A stretch of 64,000 nt of DNA from Holdemania massiliensis (GTDB lineage Bacteria > Bacillota_I > Bacilli_A > Erysipelotrichales > Erysipelotrichaceae): contig NZ_JAKNTK010000001.1 of the NCBI RefSeq assembly GCF_022440805.1, positions 930,001 to 994,000 of the forward strand, read 5' to 3'. The notes beneath the pieces are model-generated. The model had not been told where the DNA came from. It ran no database searches and worked only from the letters and a program-made list of their open reading frames with translations. The position numbers were made by a program, and so were the translations under genes. Below, piece by piece: positions 34,524 through 43,480 of the stretch; within the stretch, counting starts at the first letter, position 1; each line of letters opens with the position of its first letter.

Positions 34524-36492
34524 GCATTTTCAGTTAGTTTCCAAATACAAGCCCACCGGAGATCAGCCGGGAGCGATCGATAAGCTGGTCGCTGGATTAC
34601 AGGAAGGCAAAAAGGAACAGGTATTGCTGGGGGCCACGGGTACCGGCAAGACGTTTACGATCGGCAATGTGATCGAACGGGTGAATCGTCCGACGCTGGT
34701 TTTTGCTCACAACAAGACGCTGGCCGGTCAGCTGTATTCTGAATTCAAGGAACTGTTCCCGCATAACCGCGTGGAATATTTCGTATCCAATTTTGATTAC
34801 TATCAGCCGGAAGCCTACATGCCGAAGACCGATACCTATATTGAAAAGAATGCGATGACCAACGATGAGCTGGACATGCTTCGGATGGCCGCGGTCAACT
34901 CCGTGCTGGAACGGCGCGACACGATCATCGTCGCCTCGGTCGCCTGCATTTATGCATCCTCCGATCCAAACCAATACCGCGACATGTTCTTTACGATCCG
35001 CGTCGGCGAGCACATCGACCGCAACGACCTTCTGCGCAAGCTGGTCGACCGGCAATACAAACGCAATGATATGGATCGGGCACGCGGGACGTTCCGTGTA
35101 CGCGGCGATACGATTGAAGTCAGCATGGGGCATACCGATACCTTCATGCTTCGGATTGAAATGTTTGACGATGAGATTGAACGGATCTGTGAAGTTGATC
35201 CGCTGACCGGCAAGCTGCAGAACGCCTATACGGTATATAATGTTTTCCCGGCTTCCGGTTATGCCCGGCCGAAGGATCAGATCGAACGCGCCTGTCAGGA
35301 AATTGAGGAAGAACTGGAGCTGCGCCTGGCCGAACTGGACCGGCAGGGCAAGCTTGTTGAAAAGCAGCGTCTGGAACAACGCTGCCGCTACGATCTGGAA
35401 GCCCTGCGGGAATTCGGCGTCTGTCCAGGTATTGAAAATTATTCCTCGCATATCGACGGCCGTCCGGCAGGACAGCGGCCGTGGAATCTGTTCGATTATT
35501 TCCCCAAGGATTTCCTTTTGGTTGTTGATGAATCGCACGTATCGCTGCCTCAGATCCGCGGAATGTATAACGGCGACCGGGCACGTAAGGAAACGTTGGT
35601 GGAATATGGCTTCCGCCTGCCAAGTGCGCTGGACAACCGGCCGATGCGTTTTGAAGAATTTGAAACGCTGGTCAATCAGGCAATTTATGTTTCCGCGACG
35701 CCGGGCAATTACGAACTGGATAAGGTCCATGGCGAAGTGGTGGAACAGATTATCCGTCCGACGGGTCTTTTGGATCCGGAAATCACCGTGCGGCCGACGC
35801 GCGGACAGATCGACGATCTGTTGGATGAAATTCGTCAGTGCATCGCTAGCAACGAGCGTGTTCTGATCACTACCTTGACCGTCAAGATGGCGGAGGATCT
35901 GACAGATTATCTGAAGAAGAATGATCTGAAGGTCGCCTATCTGCATCATGAAACCCTGACGCTGGAGCGGACGGAAACGATCCGCGATCTGCGCCGGGGC
36001 AAGTATGACGTTCTGGTCGGCATCAACCTGCTGCGGGAAGGCATTGATATTCCAGAGGTATCGCTGGTTGCGATTCTGGATGCCGATAAGGAAGGCTTCC
36101 TGCGTTCGGAACGTTCGCTGATCCAGACGATCGGCCGAGCTGCCCGAAATGCCCATGGCCGGGTCATCATGTATGGGGACAAGATGACGGATTCCATGAA
36201 GAAGGCGATTGAGGAAACCAACCGCCGCCGCGCGATTCAGATCGCTTACAATGAAGAACACGGCATCACTCCGACGACGATTGTCAAGGAGATTGGCGAG
36301 GCCATTCATGGCAAGGAAACGCAGGAAATGGCGGCTCGCTACATGAAGAAGAAGTCCAAACTGGGCAAGAAGGAACAACAGAAGCTGATCGACAATCTCG
36401 AAAAGGAGATGAAGGACGCGGCGCGGGTGCTCGATTTCGAGCGGGCTGCCGAACTGCGCGACATGCTTTTGGAACTCAGAGCTTCTCTGTAA
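34513..36492 (+). CDS. uvrB: Excinuclease ABC subunit B
   Basis: A 659-residue nucleotide excision repair helicase-like protein, of normal length. Walker A GATGTGKT lies at about 38-45, with the beta-hairpin region near residue 95 (YYQPEAYMP), DESH (near 340), and a C-terminal UVR domain that binds UvrC (EKEMKDAARVLDFERAAELR). Start ATG 34513 overlaps the ctpA end, so translation is probably coupled. uvrA, often next to uvrB, is not here, since a terminator follows at once. Confidence 0.97.
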   Translation: MANEHFQLVSKYKPTGDQPGAIDKLVAGLQEGKKEQVLLGATGTGKTFTIGNVIERVNRPTLVFAHNKTLAGQLYSEFKELFPHNRVEYFVSNFDYYQPEAYMPKTDTYIEKNAMTNDELDMLRMAAVNSVLERRDTIIVASVACIYASSDPNQYRDMFFTIRVGEHIDRNDLLRKLVDRQYKRNDMDRARGTFRVRGDTIEVSMGHTDTFMLRIEMFDDEIERICEVDPLTGKLQNAYTVYNVFPASGYARPKDQIERACQEIEEELELRLAELDRQGKLVEKQRLEQRCRYDLEALREFGVCPGIENYSSHIDGRPAGQRPWNLFDYFPKDFLLVVDESHVSLPQIRGMYNGDRARKETLVEYGFRLPSALDNRPMRFEEFETLVNQAIYVSATPGNYELDKVHGEVVEQIIRPTGLLDPEITVRPTRGQIDDLLDEIRQCIASNERVLITTLTVKMAEDLTDYLKKNDLKVAYLHHETLTLERTETIRDLRRGKYDVLVGINLLREGIDIPEVSLVAILDADKEGFLRSERSLIQTIGRAARNAHGRVIMYGDKMTDSMKKAIEETNRRRAIQIAYNEEHGITPTTIVKEIGEAIHGKETQEMAARYMKKKSKLGKKEQQKLIDNLEKEMKDAARVLDFERAAELRDMLLELRASL

Positions 36493-36509
36493 AACTGTGA
36501 ATTTTGATC

Positions 36510-36535
36510 AAAACCGGCAGAAATGCCGGTTTTCT
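36510..36535 (+). terminator. Intrinsic terminator of ctpA-uvrB
   Basis: AAAACCGGCA pairs with TGCCGGTTTT, 18 bases after the uvrB stop. Confidence 0.88.
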
Positions 36536-36549
36536 GCTTTGTGAGCGCT

Positions 36550-36577
36550 TTGACATTACTGGAAATTGTGCTACAAT
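36550..36577 (+). promoter_or_regulatory. Strong promoter of the flavodoxin-like lipoprotein
   Basis: TTGACA at 36550-36555 and TACAAT at 36572-36577 are separated by 16 bases, with a TGC extension before the -10. The predicted leader RNA is about 150 bases and contains the 38-bp repeats. Confidence 0.8.
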
Positions 36578-36604
36578 AGATGCCGGCAGCCGGATATTCC
36601 GGCG

Positions 36605-36718
36605 GAGCTTTAGTTCTTTCTTGCTCGCTAAACTCGAAAACTGAGCTTTTAGTTTTTCCTGCTCGTAAAACTCGGAAACTGAGCTTTTGGTCGATCCTGC
36701 TCAAAAAACTCGGATACG
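36605..36718 (+). repeat. Three tandem 38-bp imperfect repeats in a leader RNA
   Basis: Copies start at 36605, 36643 and 36681, each beginning GAGCTTT and containing TGCTC followed by AAACTCG. Copies 1 and 2 are most alike and copy 3 ends just before the ribosome binding site (AAGGAGG). Each unit can fold (GAGC with GCTC). They lie between the promoter and the start codon, so they are transcribed. Confidence 0.75.
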
Positions 36719-36731
36719 CAAGGAGGAAAGC

Positions 36732-37607
36732 ATGAAAAAACTGATTCTCATTTTTACTGCGGTTCTGATGTTGGCTGGCTGTGCGGCTCAGACACCAGAA
36801 ACAACCCCGACTCCGGAAACCACTCCGGAAGTGACAGCGACCCCGGAAAGTGCGGCCAAGACAGATTCCTTTACCGGACCTACGGTGGATTCCGTAACTT
36901 CTGCCTCAATTGTACAGGAAGCGTATCTGCAGGATTATACGCCTGCCGGGTTTACTGACAGCGATAAGGAAAAAGCTTTGTTTGTCATCGGTGATCCGCG
37001 TCACAACAGCGTGCTGTGGGATATGGCCCGCACTGCGATGAAGCACATGGAAGAGCAGGGCATGGAAGTTGAAATGCGCGATCTGTATACAATGAACTTC
37101 AATCCGGTTCTCTCCGCCGCTGATTTCTATTATGCGAAAGACGGTCAGGGTGAACCGACAGCGGATATCAAGGCAGAACAGGATCTGGTCAGCCAGGCTG
37201 ATCATCTGATCTTCGTTTATCCGAACTGGCATGATTCGGAAATCACAATCGTCAAAGGCTATAAAGAAAAAGTCTTTGCGAAGAAGTTCGCTTATCAGGA
37301 TGGTGCGAATGGTCTGGAAGGCCTGCTGAAAGGCAAGAGCTACTTCACGATCATGAACTGTGGCTATCTGGGCGGCGGACGCGGTTATATCGGCGACGGC
37401 GTTGGTATTGAAGACGAAAAGTGGGATACTTACATGAACGCTTTCAAGGTCTTTGATGATGATACTTCAGCTTTCTGGGGTACAGACAACTACGGCCGGT
37501 TTGTCAATGACCGTACACCAGGCAATGAATCGGAAAACTATGGCGAAGAAATTGAACAGCTGCGTTCCGATTTGAACGCTTTCCTGGATCAGGTTTACTT
37601 CAACTAA
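36732..37607 (+). CDS. Flavodoxin-fold NAD(P)H oxidoreductase-like lipoprotein
   Basis: A 291-residue lipoprotein. I choose ATG 36732 (AGGAGG 6 bases upstream). The lipobox LAGC places the lipidated Cys at residue 17, followed by a Thr/Pro/Glu-rich linker (about 18-50), which often spans the wall. Residues about 90-290 resemble the Flavodoxin_2 quinone reductase fold (KALFVIGDPRHNSV, then FVYPNWHDSE where cytoplasmic members have WW). Flavin binding is inferred. Cytoplasmic relatives reduce quinones, so an outside location is unusual. Confidence 0.78.
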   Translation: MKKLILIFTAVLMLAGCAAQTPETTPTPETTPEVTATPESAAKTDSFTGPTVDSVTSASIVQEAYLQDYTPAGFTDSDKEKALFVIGDPRHNSVLWDMARTAMKHMEEQGMEVEMRDLYTMNFNPVLSAADFYYAKDGQGEPTADIKAEQDLVSQADHLIFVYPNWHDSEITIVKGYKEKVFAKKFAYQDGANGLEGLLKGKSYFTIMNCGYLGGGRGYIGDGVGIEDEKWDTYMNAFKVFDDDTSAFWGTDNYGRFVNDRTPGNESENYGEEIEQLRSDLNAFLDQVYFN

Positions 37608-37618
37608 AATAACTAAGT

Positions 37619-37664
37619 ACGCTGCGTCGGCGATGAAAAGTCAGGACGCAGCGTTTTTCTTTTT
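37619..37664 (+). terminator. Intrinsic terminator of the lipoprotein gene
   Basis: ACGCTGCGTC pairs with GACGCAGCGT, followed by five T. It is strong. Confidence 0.9.
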
Positions 37665-37717
37665 GATGGGCGTTACGGTTGTCATAAAGATTTAAGAAAA
37701 TGCGAAATTCGCTATGT

Positions 37718-37723
37718 TATAAT
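37718..37723 (+). promoter_or_regulatory. Extended -10 box of the PASTA gene
   Basis: TATAAT within ATGTTATAATA, the same string found before both ftsE copies. No convincing -35 box. Confidence 0.55.
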
Positions 37724-37782
37724 AGATAAGGTTATCAGACTATGTTCGTATTATGGAAAGAAAAAAGGAGAGGAGAACTGGA

Positions 37783-39396
37783 ATGGCAGAACCAAAAAAA
37801 GATTATTTAAGCTCTCTGGCCTCGGAAATTGAAAAGAAGCCGGACAGCTTCAAAGAAGAAAAAGTAGAACGCATTGTCAAGCCAAAGCGAAGCTTGGATC
37901 CGAAGATCATGATCGGTCTGGCCGCAGCGGTCATCGTGGCCCTCATCGGCGTGTATTTCCTGTTTTTTGCCCCGAAGATCAAGGTTGAAAACTTTGTCGG
38001 CAAAACAACCAATGACGTTGGCATCTGGGCTAAGGAAAACGGCATTGACACCAAGAATATCGTTATGAATCAGGTCTATTCAATGGAGTATGACGCCGAT
38101 CAGATCATTTCCCAGAACCGCAAGGAAGGCAGCAAGGTCAAGAAGAATTCCACATTGATCTTTGAGGTGTCCAAGGGTGCGGATCCGGATGAGAAGATTG
38201 ACTTCCCGGATATCAAAAACATGACGCTGGACGAGATTAATGACTGGATCAGCACGAATAAACTGTCAAAAGTAAAGGTCAACACCGTGTACAGTGAAAC
38301 GGTGGAAAAGGATCAGGTTATTTCCTTTGATCTGAAATCTGTGAATGAAAATAACTTTACCCGCGGCACCAACCTGACGATCAGCGTGTCTAAGGGACCG
38401 CAGCCGGCTGGCGAGGTGACCGTAGAAGATTTCGTGAAGAAAGAAGTCTCCAGCGCTGAAACCTGGGCGAAGAGCAAAAAAATCGAACTGGAAATCGTTG
38501 AAGTTTATCATGATACGATCAACACCGGATTGGTTGTTTCACAATCTGTGGAATCCGGCAAAACTATGAAGCAGGGCGATACACTGACGCTGACTGTATC
38601 CAAGGGCAAAGCCGTCAAGGTTCCGCAATTGGTGGGCTACACGAAGGATCAGTTGGAAGCTTGGGCCGCCAACAAAGAAAACGCGGTATCCATCGTGAAG
38701 AAAGAAGTTTACAGCGATGCGCCGGCAGGCAGTGTTATTTCGCAGTCGATCAAGGGCGGCAGTCAGGTTGATTCCGGAACGGTTCTGGAACTGACGATTT
38801 CACTGTATATGCCGCAGCTGCAGACCAACAGCCGCGAATGGTACGGCAAGGATTATCTGGCTCTGAACGCTTGGGTGGATGATGTGAATTACCGTGGTGC
38901 CAGCATTACAGCTGGGGCCTGGGATGGCGAGGAATGTTCCGATGAATATCCAACCGCCGGTCAGATCATCAGCTATCACTGCATGGCCAACGATGGCAGC
39001 GATCTGCCGCACGGCTGTGATCGTCCGCTGCCGTTAAACGCTAAGATCGGCTATAAGAAATCGACTGGCGGATGTACGCCGAAAGTTGAAGAACCGAAGG
39101 AAGTTCAGATTGGCTTAACGCCGTTAGGCAGTGAGGAAGCGATGAAGAATTTCTGCGATACGAATAAACTGGCATGCAGCTTTAAGTATTCAGAAACAAC
39201 TGAGGCTTCAAAAGAAGGAACAATCGTCGTTACTAAAAATGGTACTGCCGTTGATCCTAATACGAAAGTTAAAGCTGGAGAAGCCTTGGATATTGAAGTA
39301 TTTTACAATCCGAACAAATTAAATACACCGGAGGAAAACCCTGATAAAACTGATGGTACTCAGAATACGAATGCAGGAAACACACCTTCCGAATAA
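37783..39396 (+). CDS. PASTA-domain membrane protein with cysteine-rich tail
   Basis: A 537-residue protein. I choose ATG 37783 (GAGGAG 7 bases upstream). A basic cytoplasmic tail (1-40) is followed by one TM segment (about 41-64) and four PASTA-like repeats (about 65-350), each ending in an LTLTVSKG-type strand. PASTA domains bind muropeptides or beta-lactams. No kinase or penicillin-binding domain is present, unlike PrkC or PBP2x. Residues about 351-510 contain six cysteines (for example ECSDE, YHCMA, GGCTP, FCDTN), probably disulfide-linked. A Thr/Asn/Pro-rich tail ends the protein. It may sense wall fragments for the ABC systems that follow; this is speculative. Confidence 0.8.
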   Translation: MAEPKKDYLSSLASEIEKKPDSFKEEKVERIVKPKRSLDPKIMIGLAAAVIVALIGVYFLFFAPKIKVENFVGKTTNDVGIWAKENGIDTKNIVMNQVYSMEYDADQIISQNRKEGSKVKKNSTLIFEVSKGADPDEKIDFPDIKNMTLDEINDWISTNKLSKVKVNTVYSETVEKDQVISFDLKSVNENNFTRGTNLTISVSKGPQPAGEVTVEDFVKKEVSSAETWAKSKKIELEIVEVYHDTINTGLVVSQSVESGKTMKQGDTLTLTVSKGKAVKVPQLVGYTKDQLEAWAANKENAVSIVKKEVYSDAPAGSVISQSIKGGSQVDSGTVLELTISLYMPQLQTNSREWYGKDYLALNAWVDDVNYRGASITAGAWDGEECSDEYPTAGQIISYHCMANDGSDLPHGCDRPLPLNAKIGYKKSTGGCTPKVEEPKEVQIGLTPLGSEEAMKNFCDTNKLACSFKYSETTEASKEGTIVVTKNGTAVDPNTKVKAGEALDIEVFYNPNKLNTPEENPDKTDGTQNTNAGNTPSE

Positions 39397-39458
39397 AAAA
39401 TGATTTTGCTTAGTTAACAAATTCTTGAGTTTTTAAATCAGAAAGGGAGCCTGTCAAA

Positions 39459-41060
39459 ATGAATTTTTTCAATCGAGCGATGAAGAATGTCACCAGAAGG
39501 ATGTCGAAATCCATCCTTCTGGCTGTGACCTTTTTCCTGATCGGGAATCTGGTCATCATTGGTTTAGGGATCAATAATGCAGCATCCAATGCTAAAATTT
39601 TGACCCGTCAGAAAATGCGGGCGGTAGTCGCACTGGAAATTGATTATAATGCCTTCTATAACGAGGCAGATAAAATCACGGATGACGATGAACGGGAGGC
39701 GTTCTATAAAAACTCACCGCGGCTTACCACAGAGAAAGTGGAAAACCTGAAAATAGATGAGCGAGTGAAGGCGGTCAATAATATCTCTGTTTACCAGGTA
39801 TACGCGAAAAGTTTTGAATCCGTTCCGCTGAACAATGATTTTGATAAACAATATACCGATAATCAGGACAGCGAAGCATCGGTTGACGGATCCGTTGACA
39901 GCTCCATGGCAATGCGCTCGTGGCGTCCTGCGGATCTTCGGGTTCAGGCTAACCGGTATCCGGAAATGATTGAATTTGAGGATGGCACATACGAAATGCT
40001 GGAAGGCCGGTTCTATAATCAGGACGACCTCAACAATTCTGCTGCGGTAGTCTGCGTTCCGCAGGAATTAGCTGAATTGAACAATATCCGCGTTGGCGAT
40101 ACGATCAGTGTGAATACCAATAACCCTGACGATCTTCAATACATGGAAGGCTCCGATCTGACGGAAGCTGATTATGAGTTGTCTTTGGAAGTCATTGGAA
40201 TTTATAAAAGCAATGAACAAGTTGATCAGAATTCCGATGAATACAAGTGGATGGCTCGATATGAAGCGCCGCAGAATACGCTGCTGATCCCAGCCACAAC
40301 GATCTCGGATAAATACTATGAATCCTATGTGAAGTCCTATCGTTATTACATGACGACACAGCCGGAATACTATAAAGAAGAAGATCTGATGGCGAAGGAA
40401 GATTACAACAGCTCATCCAAGGCTGTTTATCTGTTAAATGATCCGCTGCAGGTAGATCAGTTCGTGGCTGATCATGAAAATGAAACCGGAGATTATATCG
40501 TTCTGAATGCCAATAATGATACGTTCAAGAAGCTGGCGCGGCCGCTCGATACGTTATCTTTGTTCTCCAATATCATCGTCTGGATCGTTGTCATCAATGC
40601 GGTTGTTATTATCACCTTAGTCACAGCACTGACACTGAAAACACGCGAATATGAGATTGGCGTGCTGCTTTCCATCGGCGTATCCAAGATGAAAATCGTC
40701 GCTCAGTTCTTTGTGGAACTGATTGTCGTAGCGTTGATCGGCTTTACGTTGTCTGTGCTCAGCGGTTCGCTGATCGCCAAACAAGTCGGAGCCGCGGTAC
40801 TGAATTATCAGGTGGATACGGAGAATCAGTATGGAGAGCTGGACGATCAGAACAACACGAATTATTATTGGGGTGAATCCAATTATTTCACCGAAATCAG
40901 TCAGGACGATCTGTTAGCGGAATATGAAGTCCAAATCAATCCGCTGATCATTGGTGAAATCTATATCCTGGGCATCGGCGTTGTATTCATTTCCATTTTG
41001 ATCCCATCCTTCATGATCATGCGGTTTAATCCGAAGAAGATCCTGATGAATCAGAATTAA
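39459..41060 (+). CDS. FtsX/MacB-type ABC transporter permease, copy 1
   Basis: A 533-residue permease with AAAGGGAG upstream. TM1 lies at about 18-38, a large extracellular MacB_PCD-like domain at about 40-365, and TM2-TM4 at about 372-395, 420-445 and 495-520. This type-VII layout does not carry substrates through the membrane but moves outside domains. The partner ATPase starts 12 bases after. Copy 2 (41897-43468) is nearly identical in TM1 and from about residue 345 on, but its outer domain is clearly different and ten residues shorter. Confidence 0.9.
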   Translation: MNFFNRAMKNVTRRMSKSILLAVTFFLIGNLVIIGLGINNAASNAKILTRQKMRAVVALEIDYNAFYNEADKITDDDEREAFYKNSPRLTTEKVENLKIDERVKAVNNISVYQVYAKSFESVPLNNDFDKQYTDNQDSEASVDGSVDSSMAMRSWRPADLRVQANRYPEMIEFEDGTYEMLEGRFYNQDDLNNSAAVVCVPQELAELNNIRVGDTISVNTNNPDDLQYMEGSDLTEADYELSLEVIGIYKSNEQVDQNSDEYKWMARYEAPQNTLLIPATTISDKYYESYVKSYRYYMTTQPEYYKEEDLMAKEDYNSSSKAVYLLNDPLQVDQFVADHENETGDYIVLNANNDTFKKLARPLDTLSLFSNIIVWIVVINAVVIITLVTALTLKTREYEIGVLLSIGVSKMKIVAQFFVELIVVALIGFTLSVLSGSLIAKQVGAAVLNYQVDTENQYGELDDQNNTNYYWGESNYFTEISQDDLLAEYEVQINPLIIGEIYILGIGVVFISILIPSFMIMRFNPKKILMNQN

Positions 41061-41072
41061 GGAGGGCAGACA

Positions 41073-41750
41073 ATGACAACGATTTTGAAATTAGAAAATC
41101 TGAACTACGGTTACGAAGACGGCGGATATAAGCGTCAGATTTTGAAGGATCTGTCCTATGAGTTTGAGCAGGGACAGTTCTATACGATCTTAGGCCCATC
41201 CGGCAGCGGCAAGACGACACTGTTGTCGATCATTGCCGGGCTGGACAAGCAGGAAAGCGGCAAGATCTATTATGAAGGCGAGGATCTGGATAAGATCGGG
41301 CTGTATAAGTATCGCCGTAATAAAATCGGGATCGTCTTCCAGCAGTACAACCTGATCAGCTATCTGACAGGATTGGAAAACATTGAGCTGGCGATGACGG
41401 AAACGGACAATTCCATACCGAAGAATCAGAAGGAAGTTGCTTATGCACTGCTGGAGAAATTCGGGATTGTGAAATCCAAGGCAGATCGATTGGTGACGAA
41501 GCTGTCGGGTGGTGAGCAGCAGCGCGTAGCGATCGCGCGGGCAATTGCATCGAATGTCGACTTAATTTTCGCGGATGAACCGACAGGAAACCTGGATACG
41601 GCAACAGAACAGGAAATCATCAAGATCTTCCGGATGCTGACGGAGGAATTTGGGAAAACGGTTATCGTTGTTACCCATTCTAATGTGGTATCGGGGCTGA
41701 GCGATCACCGCGTGCTTTTAAATGAAGGTCAGCTGACCGATATTCAGTAA
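41073..41750 (+). CDS. ABC transporter ATPase (MacB/LolD-like), copy 1
   Basis: A 225-residue ATPase. It has Walker A GPSGSGKTT, signature LSGGEQQRV and Walker B LIFADEP. GGAGGG precedes the ATG. It differs from copy 2 at only four residues, all in the last 22 (around SGLSDHRVLLNE). It should drive the upstream permease and could serve both. Confidence 0.95.
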   Translation: MTTILKLENLNYGYEDGGYKRQILKDLSYEFEQGQFYTILGPSGSGKTTLLSIIAGLDKQESGKIYYEGEDLDKIGLYKYRRNKIGIVFQQYNLISYLTGLENIELAMTETDNSIPKNQKEVAYALLEKFGIVKSKADRLVTKLSGGEQQRVAIARAIASNVDLIFADEPTGNLDTATEQEIIKIFRMLTEEFGKTVIVVTHSNVVSGLSDHRVLLNEGQLTDIQ

Positions 41751-41756
41751 ATAAGA

Positions 41757-41782
41757 CTGAGGAGGAATCCTCGGCCTTTTTC
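41757..41782 (+). terminator. Intrinsic terminator after the copy-1 ABC pair
   Basis: CTGAGGA pairs with TCCTCGG, followed by CCTTTTT. It means that pair 2 needs its own promoter. Confidence 0.7.
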
Positions 41783-41896
41783 TGTAATGAAATTGAAAGG
41801 AATTTGCTATTTAGATTTCAAACTTCTATGGTACTATAAAATCAGAACATAGAACATGACGGCTGACACCGTCAATAATGAAGGGGGAAGTGAAAA

Positions 41897-43468
41897 ATGA
41901 ATTTTTTCACCCGTGCGCTAAAAAATGTAACGCGCCGCATGTCAAAGTCAATTTTACTGGCCATTACCTTTTTCCTGATTGGGAATCTGGTCATCATTGG
42001 TTTAGGCATCAACAACGCTTCAGAGCAAGCAAAAGTCGAAACACGCAGAAAGATGCGGGCAGTTGTTTCCTATGAAGTTGATTATCAGGCTTTTTGGGAC
42101 TATGCTGACAACTTGTCAGAAGAAGAACAGCAGGAGGCTTACAAAAATTATCCGCAGGTCAAAATGGAGGATATTAAAAATCTGATGACCGATGAACGGG
42201 TCAAAACCGTCAATATCGTCAACAGCAACATGTTGTATTCCAATGGTTTTGAAACGGTCCCGCTGAACAATGAACGGGAGAATAATGGCGGGGGCAGCAT
42301 TACCTATGAAGATGGAACCACCGTTGAATATGTCGAACCGGATCTGCGGCTGCAGACCAATTTCTTTCCGAACATGATCGAGCTGGAAGACAAAATGTAT
42401 GAAGTGGTTGAAGGCCGGTTCTATAATCAGGAAGAAGTGGATAACGGAGCGATGGTTTGTCTGATTACAGATAAACTTGCGGACCTAAATAATCTGCGGA
42501 TCGGCGATACGATCTCCATTGATTTGGTTGGACGCAGTGAATTGCAGTATTACCAGCAGAGCGGGATCACGGAAGAGGATATCACGATGACGCTGGAAAT
42601 TATCGGTATCTTCCATAACAATGAGGAATTGGATGAAAACTCTGATGAATATCGATGGATGAGCCGGTATAACTCACCGGACAACATCATCCTGGCTCCG
42701 GCTTTAGCGTATGGCAATGCCTATTATCAGATGGGAATTAAGCAGTGGGAATACTACAAAGAACAAAATCCGGAAGCGTATGTGGATGCTGAAAGACCTA
42801 CTCCGGAAAGCTATACGTATGTGAATGAAGCGGTCTTCCTGTTGGATGATCCGCTGCATGTGGATGAGTTTGTGGCGGATCATCAGGCAGATCTGAAAGA
42901 ATATATGTTGATGGACGCGAACAACGATACGTTTAAGAAACTGGCACGGCCATTGGATACGCTGTCGCTGTTCTCCAACATTATCGTCTGGATTGTGGCG
43001 ATCAATGCGATCGTGATCATTACGCTGGTCACAGCTTTAACGCTGAAAACACGGGAATATGAGATCGGCGTGCTGCTTTCCATGGGTGTGTCCAAGATGA
43101 AGGTTGTTGCCCAGTTCTTCGTTGAACTGATTGTCGTGGCTCTGATTGGATTCACTTTATCAGTAGCCAGTGGTTCTTTAATCGCCAAACAAGTGGGCAA
43201 GCTGGTTATGGATTATCAGGTGGACACGGAAAAGCAGTACAGTGATCTGGATGATCAGAACAATGGAACTTATTATTGGGGCGATACAAACTACTTCACC
43301 GAACTCAGTCAGGACGATCTGTTAGCGGAATATGAAGTCCAGATCAATCCGATGATCATTGGTGAAATCTATATTCTGGGCATCGGCGTTGTATTCATTT
43401 CCATTTTGATCCCATCCTTCATGATCATGCGGTTTAATCCGAAGAAGATCCTGATGAATCAGAATTAA
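41897..43468 (+). CDS. FtsX/MacB-type ABC transporter permease, copy 2
   Basis: A 523-residue paralogue of the 39459 permease with the same topology and a GGGGGAAG site. TM1 (FFLIGNLVIIGLGIN) is identical, the extracellular domain (about 40-335) is diverged with different insertions, and the C-terminal membrane half is nearly identical down to the nucleotide level, continuing through the spacer into the ATPase gene. The same mosaic pattern is seen in the ftsEX duplication. Confidence 0.9.
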   Translation: MNFFTRALKNVTRRMSKSILLAITFFLIGNLVIIGLGINNASEQAKVETRRKMRAVVSYEVDYQAFWDYADNLSEEEQQEAYKNYPQVKMEDIKNLMTDERVKTVNIVNSNMLYSNGFETVPLNNERENNGGGSITYEDGTTVEYVEPDLRLQTNFFPNMIELEDKMYEVVEGRFYNQEEVDNGAMVCLITDKLADLNNLRIGDTISIDLVGRSELQYYQQSGITEEDITMTLEIIGIFHNNEELDENSDEYRWMSRYNSPDNIILAPALAYGNAYYQMGIKQWEYYKEQNPEAYVDAERPTPESYTYVNEAVFLLDDPLHVDEFVADHQADLKEYMLMDANNDTFKKLARPLDTLSLFSNIIVWIVAINAIVIITLVTALTLKTREYEIGVLLSMGVSKMKVVAQFFVELIVVALIGFTLSVASGSLIAKQVGKLVMDYQVDTEKQYSDLDDQNNGTYYWGDTNYFTELSQDDLLAEYEVQINPMIIGEIYILGIGVVFISILIPSFMIMRFNPKKILMNQN

Positions 43469-43480
43469 GGAGGGCAGACA

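Noticed and set aside
34597..36378. 593-residue open frame on the minus strand opposite uvrB
   Set aside because: Its length comes from the codon bias of uvrB on the other strand; the translation has no domain features.
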